Shown here piece after piece: positions 48,757 through 56,983 of a stretch of 64,000 nucleotides of DNA. Below the pieces are notes generated by a model. The model saw only the letters and a list, made by a program, of their open reading frames with translations. It was not told where the DNA came from and searched no databases. The stretch comes from Dactylosporangium sp. AC04546 (GTDB lineage Bacteria; Actinomycetota; Actinomycetes; Mycobacteriales; Micromonosporaceae). The stretch covers positions 1-64,000 of the forward strand of contig NZ_JAHYSG010000007.1 of NCBI RefSeq assembly GCF_022095675.1. Direction: 5' to 3'. Each line of letters begins with the position of its first letter. Position 1 is the first letter of the stretch. The position numbers and the translations under genes were made by a program.

Positions 48757-49953
48757 GTGGAAGCGCAGCCCGCCCTCGCCGGGATCACCGTGGTGGACGT
48801 CTCGACCCTGTTCGCCGGCCCCCTCGCCGCCACCATCCTCGGGGACTTCGGCGCCGACGTGATCAAGGTCGAGCATCCCAGAGCCGGCGACCCGGCGCGC
48901 GGACACGGCCCGTCGAAGGACGGCGTGCCGCTGTGGTGGACGCTGCTGGGGCGCAACAAGCGCTGCGTCACCCTCAACCTGTCCCGCCCGGCCGGCGCCG
49001 AGCTGCTGCGCCGCCTGATCGCCGAGGCGGACGTCCTGGTGGAGAACTTCCGCCCGGGCACCCTGGAGCGCTGGGGCCTGTCCCCGTCCATCCTGCACGA
49101 GGTGAACCCGCGCCTCGTGATCGCCCGGGTGACCGCGTTCGGCCAGTTCGGGCCGTACTCGGCGCGCCCCGGCTTCGGCACCCTCGCCGAGGCGATGAGC
49201 GGCTTCGCGGCGATCACCGGCGAGCCCGACGGCCCGCCCACCCTGCCGCCGTTCGGCCTCGCCGACGGCATCGCCGCCCTTGCCACCGCGCAGGCGGTCA
49301 CCACCGCGCTGCTGGCCCGGCACGGCACCGGCGCCGGGCAGGTCATCGACATGGCGATCATCGAGCCGATCCTCACCGTGCTGGGCATGCAGCCGATGGT
49401 GTACGACCAGCTCGGCGTGGTGCAGCGGCGCACCGGCAACCGCAGCGTCAACAACGCGCCGCGCAACACGTACCGCACCCGTGACGGCCGCTGGCTCGCC
49501 GTGTCGACCTCGGCCCAGGCCGTCGCCGAGCGGGTGCTCAAGCTGGTCGGGCATCCCGAGGTGGTCGACGAGCCGTGGTTCGCCTCCGGCGCCACCCGCG
49601 CCGGGCACGCCGACGAGCTCGACGCCATGGTCGGCGGGTGGATCGCCGAGCGCGACGCCGCCGAGGTGGTCGCCGCGTTCGAGGCGGCCGAGGCGGCGGT
49701 CGCGCCGATCCAGGACATCGCCGACGTGTTCGAGGACCCGCAGTACGCCGCCCTCGGCACCCTCCAGCCGGTCGACGACCCGGTGCTCGGGCCGGTGCGG
49801 ATGCAGAACGTGCTGTACCGCCTGTCCGCCACGCCGGGCCGGATCCGCTGGACGGGCCCGCCGCTCGGCGCGCACAACGACGAGATCTACCGGGGCCGCC
49901 TCGGCCTCACCGGCGACGAGCTCGCCGCCCTACGCGCCGACGGGGTGATCTGA
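48757..49953 (+). CDS. CaiB/BaiF CoA-transferase (family III), copy 2
   Basis: A 398-aa enzyme: LAGITVVDVSTLFAGPLAATILGDFGADVIKVEHP, GRNKRCVTLNLSRPAG, VLVENFRPGTLERWGL, FGQFGPYSARPGFGTLAEAMSGFAAITG. The catalytic Asp helix reads PGFGTLAEAM, where the usual Asp (GFD) is replaced by G-T, so the active site may differ or the base may lie elsewhere; the 36894 copy keeps GYDYVLQ. Activity as a true CoA transferase needs testing. GTG 48757 follows a leaderless promoter; the stop overlaps the cyclase ATG by one base. Confidence 0.8.
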   Translation: MEAQPALAGITVVDVSTLFAGPLAATILGDFGADVIKVEHPRAGDPARGHGPSKDGVPLWWTLLGRNKRCVTLNLSRPAGAELLRRLIAEADVLVENFRPGTLERWGLSPSILHEVNPRLVIARVTAFGQFGPYSARPGFGTLAEAMSGFAAITGEPDGPPTLPPFGLADGIAALATAQAVTTALLARHGTGAGQVIDMAIIEPILTVLGMQPMVYDQLGVVQRRTGNRSVNNAPRNTYRTRDGRWLAVSTSAQAVAERVLKLVGHPEVVDEPWFASGATRAGHADELDAMVGGWIAERDAAEVVAAFEAAEAAVAPIQDIADVFEDPQYAALGTLQPVDDPVLGPVRMQNVLYRLSATPGRIRWTGPPLGAHNDEIYRGRLGLTGDELAALRADGVI

Positions 49954-50738
49954 TGGTGTGGGACCCGCTCGCCGGGACGCGGGTGCTGGACCTGGCCCAG
50001 CCGATGCGCCGCGGCATGCCGCAGTCGCCGAACCACCCGCCGTTCCGGATGGCGATCGAGCGCCGCCACGGCGACGTCATGCGCCCCGACGGCGGCTCCG
50101 CCGCCAACGAGCTCATCGTCACCGGCGGCCACGTCGGCACCCATGTCGACGCGCTCGCCCACGTGTCGCAGGACGGCTACCTCCACGGCGGCGTCGAGGC
50201 CGGCTCCGTGCAGGGGCACCTCGGCTTCACCGCCCTCGGCATCGAGACGTTCGGCGTCTATGTCGGGCGGGCGGCGATCTTCGACGTCGCCCGGCTGCAC
50301 GGCGTGCCGTCGCTGCCGCCGGGGTACGAGATCACCGCGGCGGACCTGGTCGCCTGCGACGTGTCCGTCCGGCCCGGCGACGCGGTGCTCATCGGCACCG
50401 GCTGGTCGCGCCGCTGGGACGAGCACGACGCGTTCGTCGGCCACCGCGACGGCGTGCCCGGCCCCGGCGTCGAGGCCGCCGAGTGGCTCCTCGATCGGGG
50501 CACGGCGATCGCCGGCGGCGAGACGATCGCGTTCGAGCGCATCCCGGCCGGCGCCGGCCATGCGGTACTGCCGGTGCATCGCCTGCTGCTCGTCGAGCGC
50601 GGCGTCCACATCGTCGAGACCATGCGGCTCGCCCCGCTGCTGGAGACCGGCGCGACCGAGTGCCTGCTGGTCCTCAACCCGCTCCCGATCGTCGGCGCGA
50701 CCGGCGCCCCGGTCCGTCCCCTGGCGGTGCTGCCGTGA
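49953..50738 (+). CDS. Cyclase-family metal hydrolase (kynurenine formamidase / isatin hydrolase-like)
   Basis: A 261-aa enzyme. The metal motif GGHVGTHVDALAH (HxGTHxDxxxH) is at about residues 57-69, preceded by LDLAQPMRRGMPQSP and followed by GDAVLIGTGWSRRW and VETMRLAPLL. These Mn/Zn hydrolases open lactams or N-formyl amides (isatin, N-formylkynurenine) or act on polyketides. Together with the hydantoinase and the nitrilase it gives the cluster three different amide- or imide-opening activities. ATG 49953 shares one base with the previous stop (TGATG), and its stop overlaps the MmgE/PrpD start. Confidence 0.8.
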   Translation: MVWDPLAGTRVLDLAQPMRRGMPQSPNHPPFRMAIERRHGDVMRPDGGSAANELIVTGGHVGTHVDALAHVSQDGYLHGGVEAGSVQGHLGFTALGIETFGVYVGRAAIFDVARLHGVPSLPPGYEITAADLVACDVSVRPGDAVLIGTGWSRRWDEHDAFVGHRDGVPGPGVEAAEWLLDRGTAIAGGETIAFERIPAGAGHAVLPVHRLLLVERGVHIVETMRLAPLLETGATECLLVLNPLPIVGATGAPVRPLAVLP

Positions 50739-52138
50739 ACGCCGCATCGACGAATGCCGTCTCGACGCTGGCGGCGTTCGCGGTCGCCTGCCGCGACGCC
50801 GAACTGCCCGCCGCCGTCCGGGCCGATGTGCCGGCCCGCGTGCTCGACATCCTCGGCCTGGCCCTCGCCGCCGGCGGCGGCCCGGGCCCGGACGCTGTGC
50901 TGCGCTCGGTGCGCCGCTGGGGCGGCGTCGCCGAGAGCACCGTCGTCGGCGCCGGCGACCGCCTGCCGGCCCCGGCCGCCGCACTCGTCAACGGCACCCT
51001 CGCACACGCGCTCGACTTCGACGACACCCACCTGCCGTCGGTGCTGCACCCGTCGGCGTCCGTGGTACCGGCCGGCCTGGCCACCGCCGAGGCCGCCGGC
51101 GCGTCCGGGGCCGCGCTGCTGGCCGCCGTCGCCGCCGGGATCGAGATCACCAACCGGCTCGGCATGGCCGCCTACGACCCGCAGCTGGCGAACTCGATCT
51201 TCTTCGAGCGCGGCCTGCACGCCACCTCGATCTGCGGCGCGATCGGCTCCGCGGCCGCCGCGGGCCTGCTGCTCGGCCTCGACGCCGACGGCGTCGCGTC
51301 CGCCATGGGCGTGGCCGCGAGCATGGGCGCCGGCCTGCTGGAGGCCAACCGGGCCGGCGGTACCGTCAAGCAGGCGCACTGCGGCTGGGCCGCCCACGCC
51401 GGGGTCAGCGCCGCCTACCTGGCACTCGACGGCCTCACCGGCCCGCCGACCGTGCTGGAGGGCCGGTTCGGCTTCTTCGCCGCCTACGCCGACGGCCGCT
51501 TCTCCAAGCCGGCCCTGCTCGACGACCTGGGCACCCGCTGGGAGCTGCTGCGCACCGCCTACAAGCCGTACCCGTCGAACCACTTCACCCACCCCGGCAT
51601 CGACTGCGCGCTCGCCCTGCGCGCGGCCGGCCTGGATCCGTCCACAGTGGACTGGATGGAGCTGGGCGTGGCCGCGGCCCCGCTGCGCACGATCGGCGAG
51701 CCCCGGGCCGAGAAAACCAGACCGCGCAGCACGTACCACGCGAAGTTCTCCGGCCCCTACACGGTCGCGGCGGCCCTGCTGGGCGGCGGCGGCCTCGGTG
51801 TGGGCCTGGCCGACTTCGAGGGCGATCTGGTACCGGAGCGCCTCGCGCTGGCGGCCAGGGTCCGCGTGGTGCCGGACGACCGGGCGACGTCGCTCTTCCC
51901 GCACGCCTTCGCGGCAGTCCTGCGGGCCGGCGTGGGCGGCACCGTCCACGAACACCGTGTCGACGCCTCGAAGGGCAGCGCCGAGGCGCCGCTGACCCCG
52001 GCCGAGCTGGACCTGAAGTTCCGCCTGAACGCGACCCGCGCCCTGCCGGGGGACCGCGCGACGGCCCTGTCCACCGCCGTCCGCGACCTGGAGCGGGCCG
52101 CGTCGCTGGCCCCGATCCTGTCCCTGACGACGTCCTGA
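50735..52138 (+). CDS. MmgE/PrpD family protein, copy 2
   Basis: A 467-aa paralogue of the 38102 protein, sharing GTLAHALDFDDTHLPSVLHPSASVVPAGLA, FERGLHATSICGAIGSAAAAGLLLG, KQAHCGWAAHAGVSAAYLAL and YKPYPSNHFTHPGIDCALAL. It lacks the charged insertion of copy 1. Family chemistry is (de)hydration, epimerisation or decarboxylation of branched di- and tricarboxylates. Copy 1 is in the MaoC/aldolase operon while this one ends the CoA-transferase/cyclase operon, so they probably serve different alkyl-substituted acids. GTG 50735 is in a GTGA overlap. Confidence 0.8.
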   Translation: MNAASTNAVSTLAAFAVACRDAELPAAVRADVPARVLDILGLALAAGGGPGPDAVLRSVRRWGGVAESTVVGAGDRLPAPAAALVNGTLAHALDFDDTHLPSVLHPSASVVPAGLATAEAAGASGAALLAAVAAGIEITNRLGMAAYDPQLANSIFFERGLHATSICGAIGSAAAAGLLLGLDADGVASAMGVAASMGAGLLEANRAGGTVKQAHCGWAAHAGVSAAYLALDGLTGPPTVLEGRFGFFAAYADGRFSKPALLDDLGTRWELLRTAYKPYPSNHFTHPGIDCALALRAAGLDPSTVDWMELGVAAAPLRTIGEPRAEKTRPRSTYHAKFSGPYTVAAALLGGGGLGVGLADFEGDLVPERLALAARVRVVPDDRATSLFPHAFAAVLRAGVGGTVHEHRVDASKGSAEAPLTPAELDLKFRLNATRALPGDRATALSTAVRDLERAASLAPILSLTTS

Positions 52139-52193
52139 CGATCTCCGACGCCCGGTGCCGACCGTCGGCGGGCAGGGGGTCGCTTGAACAAGT

Positions 52194-52227
52194 ATTCCTG
52201 TGAGGAATGTTCATTCCCCACAGGAAT
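52194..52227. repeat. Paired palindrome element B (ATTCC-N5-GGAAT type)
   Basis: ATTCC-TGTGA-GGAAT (52194-52208) and ATTCC-CCACA-GGAAT (52213-52227), offset 19 bp, both perfect. It mirrors element A at 34539-34572 and, like it, lies between convergent genes, at the right end of the catabolic region. Confidence 0.65.
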
Positions 52228-52330
52228 ATCGTCTGGCCGCACACCGTCGCCGCCGGCGTGCTGGACAGGAGCGGCCCACGGCGCCGGTGTCTGTCGCCCG
52301 GAGCGGGGAGTGCGGGCCGGGGCCGACGAC

Positions 52331-52366
52331 AGCGGCGCCCGGGAGACCTCGCTCCCGGGCGCCGCT
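52331..52366. terminator. Predicted terminator between the catabolic region and the secretion locus
   Basis: A perfect 15-bp G+C hairpin (52331-52345 with 52352-52366), six-base loop, between convergent stops at 52138 and 52389. Confidence 0.7.
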
Positions 52367-52388
52367 CTTCGTGCAGGTCAGGTCGCGG

Positions 52389-53579
52389 TCAGCGGGCCGC
52401 AGGCGGGGGCTCGGACCGGCCGCCGAGGACCGGGGGCGGGGCGTCCTCGTCGTCGCTCCACACCATGTCGTCCTCGGTGAGCCAGGTGTCGTAGCGCTCC
52501 TCGTCGTCGTCCTCGCCCGTGCCGTTACGGCCCATCGGGCCGCCCGCGCCGCGCTGGCCGTTGTTGCCGAACAGGCCGTCGCGGCCGCCGCGGGCGCCCA
52601 TCGGGCCGCGCTCGGCGCCGGAGCCCGCCGCGCCGGGGCGGCCGGCGTTGCTCTGCAGGCTCGTCTCCGAGCCGGGGCGGGCGCCACCGCCCGGGCCGCC
52701 GAGCAGGCCGGTCGGCGCGCCGCCGGCGAGCGCCGTCGTCGGGCCGACGCCGGCGCCGCCCGGGCCGGTGAGCGAGACGAGCTGGCCGGCGAGCGCGCCG
52801 CCCGCGGCGACCACGCCCGCGCCGATGACGGCGCCGTCGGTGCCGAGCAGCTGCGTGCCGGGCTGGTCGTCGCCGGTGCCGGTGGTCGGGGCGGTCCTCA
52901 CAGGCACGAACGTGCCGGTGTCGTGGGTCTGGCCGGTGCCCGGGTCGTTCGTGCCCGAGACGCTGCGCGGCACGCTGCCGCCGGGGCCCTTCTTCGGGTC
53001 GGATTCGGCGCCGACCTCGTCGCCGGGCAGTTCGGTCGGGGGCGTGGTCGGGATGTTGACGCCGGTCTCGTTGACGCCGTAGTCGGCCGCGAGGTCCGAC
53101 ATCAGTTGGACCATGCGCGCCTGAGCTTCCTTCTTCTGCTGCTCGTCGCGCTCGTGGCCGAGGAAGCCGCCGACGACGGCGCCCGGCAGGCCGCCCGTAG
53201 CGCCGCCGATGAGGATGCCGCCGACCATGCTGTCGTTGTCGTCGGTCTCTTCCGGGTTGTCGGCCGTCTTCTGCGCCGAGCGCAGCGCGGTGCTCATGCC
53301 GTCGAGCGCCGAGCGGACCGTGGCGTGGTCGTCGGCGAGCTTCGTCGAGTAGCCGCTCACAAGGCCCAGGCGGTACTGGTACTCGTGGCCCGCGTCGCCC
53401 TTCCAGTCGAGCTTGGCGAGGTCCTTGGTGATCTCGCCGGCGAGGTGCCGCGCGTCGGACTCCAGCTTCGACCAGTCGTCGGAGACCAGGTCGACCTGGT
53501 CCGGGTCGCCGGCCATGAGCTCGTTCCACAGCTGCTGGTGGCTCTTGCCCTGGTAATGCGGCGTGTACTCATTGCCCAT
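52389..53579 (-). CDS. WXG100-type / type VII secretion substrate-like protein with long Gly/Pro-rich tail
   Basis: A 396-aa protein. Residues about 30-115 are helical with the W-K-G turn (LDWKGDAGHEYQYRL), the hallmark of WXG100/PPE-like partners. A short hydrophobic glycine-rich stretch (SMVGGILIGGATGGLPGAVVGGFLG, about 117-141) follows, then a disordered Pro/Gly/Thr-rich region with GGPGGGARPG and GAGGPMGRNG runs and an acidic end with WLTEDDMVW. It is probably exported through, or associated with, the adjacent ESX apparatus. It overlaps the upstream small helical protein by 11 bases, so the two may form the usual heterodimer. Confidence 0.75.
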   Translation of the reverse strand: MGNEYTPHYQGKSHQQLWNELMAGDPDQVDLVSDDWSKLESDARHLAGEITKDLAKLDWKGDAGHEYQYRLGLVSGYSTKLADDHATVRSALDGMSTALRSAQKTADNPEETDDNDSMVGGILIGGATGGLPGAVVGGFLGHERDEQQKKEAQARMVQLMSDLAADYGVNETGVNIPTTPPTELPGDEVGAESDPKKGPGGSVPRSVSGTNDPGTGQTHDTGTFVPVRTAPTTGTGDDQPGTQLLGTDGAVIGAGVVAAGGALAGQLVSLTGPGGAGVGPTTALAGGAPTGLLGGPGGGARPGSETSLQSNAGRPGAAGSGAERGPMGARGGRDGLFGNNGQRGAGGPMGRNGTGEDDDEERYDTWLTEDDMVWSDDEDAPPPVLGGRSEPPPAAR

Positions 53580-53925
53580 CGGAGCCCCCCAGCTTCACCG
53601 TGACGTCACCGAGCAGGTTGCGGATGTCGGCCTGGTTCGCCGCGTTGCGGCTCTCGGTCGTGTGGTAGTTCCGCATGATGTCGTCGGTGGCCTTCTGCGC
53701 CGCCTCGATCGCCGAGACCAGCCGCTTCGCCCGGGTCACGTGCTGGCCGTGCACCCGGTCGTAGTTGTTGCCGATCGTCTGCGCGTCGGTGAAGGTGCCC
53801 AGCTTGGGCTTGCTCATGCCGTTGAGCTTGGTCACCAGCGCCTTGGCGTCGGTGAGGCGGCTGTCCAGCCGCGTGCGGAACTCCTCCAGCGTGAGGAGAT
53901 CGACTCTGCTGTTGCCGTCGCCCAT
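53569..53925 (-). CDS. Small helical ESX-associated protein (WXG100-like partner)
   Basis: A 118-aa, almost entirely alpha-helical protein (LLTLEEFRTRLDSRLTDAKALVTKLNGM, YDRVHGQHVTRAKRLVSAIEAAQKATDDIMRNY). Size and layout resemble WXG100 proteins although no W-x-G is seen. Its end overlaps the start of the 53579 gene, so a helix-hairpin heterodimer is likely. ATG 53925 is taken as start because GGGGA precedes it; ATG 53946 would add seven polar residues. It sits between the presumed substrate gene and eccB. Confidence 0.65.
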   Translation of the reverse strand: MGDGNSRVDLLTLEEFRTRLDSRLTDAKALVTKLNGMSKPKLGTFTDAQTIGNNYDRVHGQHVTRAKRLVSAIEAAQKATDDIMRNYHTTESRNAANQADIRNLLGDVTVKLGGSDGQ

Positions 53926-53976
53926 CAGATCCCCGTCTCGATCCAAACCATCGATGCCGCTCTGTGTGCCGTCCTG

Positions 53977-55581
53977 TCAGGGTACTTGGTCTGCGCCAGT
54001 TCGATCGACCCTACCCGATCGGCGGCGGCCCGGCGCGGCCCGGCGGCGCGACGCGGACGGGTTCCCGCTCGCCGGCGGCCTGCTCGACGGCGGCTTCGAC
54101 GGCGTCGGGCTCTGCGTCTGCGTCGGCTTCGGCGAGCTGCTCTGGCTCGCCTTCGGGGTCGGCGTCGAGGCGGAGCCGGTCGACCGCGTGGTCACGAACG
54201 AGCGGGCCGCGGCCGGGTCGAGCGCCGGGCCCTGCGGGATCAGCGCGAGCAGGGAGGCCGGCACGCCGGTCGCGGCGACCCCCTCGTAGCCCAGCGCGAC
54301 CATGGCCTTGACGTTCTCGCTGTCCTGCAGCGCGTACCGCACACCCTGGTCGCTGACCAGGTAGACGGTCCCGGCGGCGCTGCTCGCGTCGGCGTCGGGC
54401 GCCGGCAGGGCGTGCACCAGCGCGCCGCGGCCCTGCGGCACCGACACCTGCTGGGCGACCGACGACTGGGTGGTCGTGCGGTCCGGGTCCAGGGTCAGCT
54501 GCTCGGCCGTGGCGCCGTAGAGGGCCAGCGTCACCTGCGGGCGGCCGCCCTGCGGTGCGGCGGTGTAGTGCGCGCAGAGGGTCGCCTCGGCGACGTCGGC
54601 GCGCGCCTGCGGCCGGGCCTGCGGGAAGCCCTCCGGCTCGACCGCGGCGCCTGTGCTCAGCGCCTGGGCGGCCTGCGCGGCGGTGATCTCCACCGGCGAC
54701 GCGCCGTTGGCCAGCAGCAGCGCGGCGCTGACCGCGCCGATGGTGGCCAGGCCGCTGTTGGTGAGCACGTAGTACTGCTGGCCGGAGCGGTACACCGAGC
54801 CGACGTCGGCGCTCTGCCCGGCGACCTTCCGCGAGCTCGGCTGGCCGGCGCCCGGCAGCTTCAGGGGGGCCAGGTCGGGCCCGGCGGTGATGCTGTTGAG
54901 CAGCGCGGTGTTGACCCGCAGCGGGGTCGCCGAGGCCAGCTCCAGCGCGGTCAGCACGGTGCGCTCGGTGATCCGCAGGCGGCGGTCGTGCCACAGCAGG
55001 TACAGCGGGAGATCCCCCGACGACGAGGTCGAGACGAGCACCGCCTGCTCGCCCAGGGCGACGCCGCCCGCCGGGACGCGCCCGATCTCCAGCCGGGTCG
55101 CGGCCGGCGCGGCCCCCGTCACGCGCACCCCGCACACGCTCCACGGCAGGCCGACGAGGGCGTTGCTGGGCGGCGGCGGGTCGGGCGCGTTCTGGATGCC
55201 GACCGGGAGGCCGACCGGCAGCTTCGACAGCGACTTGTGCGACATCGTGCGGACCTTCGGCGCGGCGCTGCCGACGATGAGGCGGGCCGAGGTGAAGTTG
55301 AGCACCGGATGCAGCGTGCCCTCGATGAAGACGAACCGCGCGCCGCTCTCGCGCTCGATCACGATGTCGTTCTCGTCGGGCGAGCCGCCGGACGGGTTGA
55401 TGAACCCGTAGACGCCCGCCACCGCGAGCACGATCGCGCCGACGATGACGCTGCCGAAGATGGACATCGCGAGGCGGCGCACCGGCAGCTCGTTGCTCTC
55501 CGGCTCGCCGGACAGCATTGCCGAGACGATGCGCCGGGTGACGAACCGGTACGCGCGGACCTGTTCGTACCGAGCGACCAT
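53977..55581 (-). CDS. eccB: Type VII secretion protein EccB
   Basis: A 534-aa membrane protein. The N-terminus RYEQVRAYRFVTRRIVSAMLSGEPESNELPVRRLAMSIFGSVIVG is typical of EccB: a short cytosolic segment, then one helix (about 40-63). The external part holds the repeated hexagonal fold (VVDG-like strands, LPWSVCGV, LWHDRRLRITERTVLTALEL, YVLTNSGLATIG, YLVSDQGVRYAL). The end is Pro/Ser/Thr- and Arg-rich (TPKASQSSSPKP, SRRRAAPGRRR), perhaps for peptidoglycan contact. ATG 55581 follows GGGGAGG. EccB forms the periplasmic face of the ESX channel. Confidence 0.9.
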   Translation of the reverse strand: MVARYEQVRAYRFVTRRIVSAMLSGEPESNELPVRRLAMSIFGSVIVGAIVLAVAGVYGFINPSGGSPDENDIVIERESGARFVFIEGTLHPVLNFTSARLIVGSAAPKVRTMSHKSLSKLPVGLPVGIQNAPDPPPPSNALVGLPWSVCGVRVTGAAPAATRLEIGRVPAGGVALGEQAVLVSTSSSGDLPLYLLWHDRRLRITERTVLTALELASATPLRVNTALLNSITAGPDLAPLKLPGAGQPSSRKVAGQSADVGSVYRSGQQYYVLTNSGLATIGAVSAALLLANGASPVEITAAQAAQALSTGAAVEPEGFPQARPQARADVAEATLCAHYTAAPQGGRPQVTLALYGATAEQLTLDPDRTTTQSSVAQQVSVPQGRGALVHALPAPDADASSAAGTVYLVSDQGVRYALQDSENVKAMVALGYEGVAATGVPASLLALIPQGPALDPAAARSFVTTRSTGSASTPTPKASQSSSPKPTQTQSPTPSKPPSSRPPASGNPSASRRRAAPGRRRSGRVDRTGADQVP

Positions 55582-55756
55582 CGTATTGCCTCCCCGTCGA
55601 CGCCCGTCGTGGTCCGAGTGGGGATCGTAGCGGGTTCCGGCCGGTGGTGAGCACCGCGGACCGCGCGAGCGCCGCTTCGCCCGTACACTGTGGGGCGCCT
55701 CGGCCCGGCCGGAACCCCCACCGGGCGTGACGCGGCGGAGGGAGCGCGGGGAACAG

Positions 55757-56983
55757 GTGGCATCGGCAACGACGCGGGGCCGCGTCCCGGTGACGGCCGG
55801 CAGGCCGCCCGCTCCGGCGCCCGCCCGCAACCGCGCGGCCGTCTCCCGGCGGCTGCGCCTGGCCGCCGGTGGGCCCGGCGAGTTCGGCACCGCGCAGCTC
55901 GTGGCGATCGAGATCGCGCTCGTCGCCGGTGGTGCCGCCGCGTTCGCCGGCACGCCGGTCGCGATCGGGGCCGGTGCCGTGGTCGCCGCCGGTTCGCTCG
56001 CCGCCGGCCTCAGCCGCTCCGGCGGCCGCTGGGCGTACCAGTCGTTCGGCCTGCGCTCGGCGATGCGCCGCCGGCGCCGGGCGGTCGCGGGCGGGCTGCT
56101 CGCGCCGGGCTTCCAGGTCTACGGCTACGACGACCGGGGCAGCCAGATCGGCATCGGCCAGGACCACGCGGGCTGGTTCATCGCCGTCGCGGTCGGCGGC
56201 GCCGGCGACGCGATCGGCCACCAGCGGCACAGCCTGCGCCTCGACCGGCTGCTGCGGCTGCTCGACGAGGGCACCGCCCGCCCGTCGGCGGTCCAGCTGG
56301 TGAGCTTCCGCACCCTGGCCCCGGCCGCCGGCCCGCTGCCGAACAGCCCCGCCGCCCACTCCTACCGCGAGCTGCTCGGCATGGTCACCGGCCGGCAGAC
56401 CGGCCCGGCAACCCAGCAGACCTGGGTCGCGCTGCGGCTCACCGCCTCCGACGCGCTCGAGGCGGCCGCCGACCGGGGCGGCGGCATGGACGGGGTCAAC
56501 CGGACGCTCGCGGCGATGGCAGGCCGGCTCGGCAAGGCGCTCAACACCGCCGGGGTGCCCCACGAGGTGCTCGACGCGCACGCGCTCAACCAGGCCGTGC
56601 ACGCCGCCTGCGGCATCGACGGCGCGCGGCCCGGCACGCCGGTGAACGCGCGGGAGCGGTGGCGCGGCTGGCTCGCCGCCGGCCGCCAGCACATCGCGTA
56701 CGAGGTCGAGCACTGGCCCGACACCTTCGACCCGGCCGCCCTGCAGGCGCTCGCCGGCATTCCGGCCGAGCAGCTCGTGGTCTCCGTCGTCGCCGCCCGG
56801 CAGGGCGCCGACCTGCGGCTGCGCACGATCGTGCGGGTCATGGCGGCGCCCGACCGGCTCGCCGCCGCGGTGCAGACGGTCCGCGAGTCGACCCGCACGC
56901 TCGGGGTGCGGCTGCGGCCGCTGCACGGGCAGCACCAGCCGGGCGTGTACGGTTCGGCGCCGACGGGCGGGGGGACCCTGTGA
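55757..56983 (+). CDS. eccE: Type VII secretion protein EccE
   Basis: A 408-aa protein. Two hydrophobic segments (LVAIEIALVAGGAAAFAG and AIGAGAVVAAGSLAAGL, about 50-85) precede a cytosolic domain with the EccE pattern (QVYGYDDRGSQIGIGQDHAGWFIAVAV, AVQLVSFRTLAP, QTWVALRLTASDALEAAADRGGG, RTLGVRLRPLHGQHQPGVYGSAP). EccE is a peripheral part of the ESX membrane complex. GTG 55757 is selected because GGGGA ends four bases upstream; GTG 55727 would add ten residues. It is divergent from eccB; a TACACT -10 box is at 55684-55689. GTGA overlap with the next gene. Confidence 0.8.
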   Translation: MASATTRGRVPVTAGRPPAPAPARNRAAVSRRLRLAAGGPGEFGTAQLVAIEIALVAGGAAAFAGTPVAIGAGAVVAAGSLAAGLSRSGGRWAYQSFGLRSAMRRRRRAVAGGLLAPGFQVYGYDDRGSQIGIGQDHAGWFIAVAVGGAGDAIGHQRHSLRLDRLLRLLDEGTARPSAVQLVSFRTLAPAAGPLPNSPAAHSYRELLGMVTGRQTGPATQQTWVALRLTASDALEAAADRGGGMDGVNRTLAAMAGRLGKALNTAGVPHEVLDAHALNQAVHAACGIDGARPGTPVNARERWRGWLAAGRQHIAYEVEHWPDTFDPAALQALAGIPAEQLVVSVVAARQGADLRLRTIVRVMAAPDRLAAAVQTVRESTRTLGVRLRPLHGQHQPGVYGSAPTGGGTL

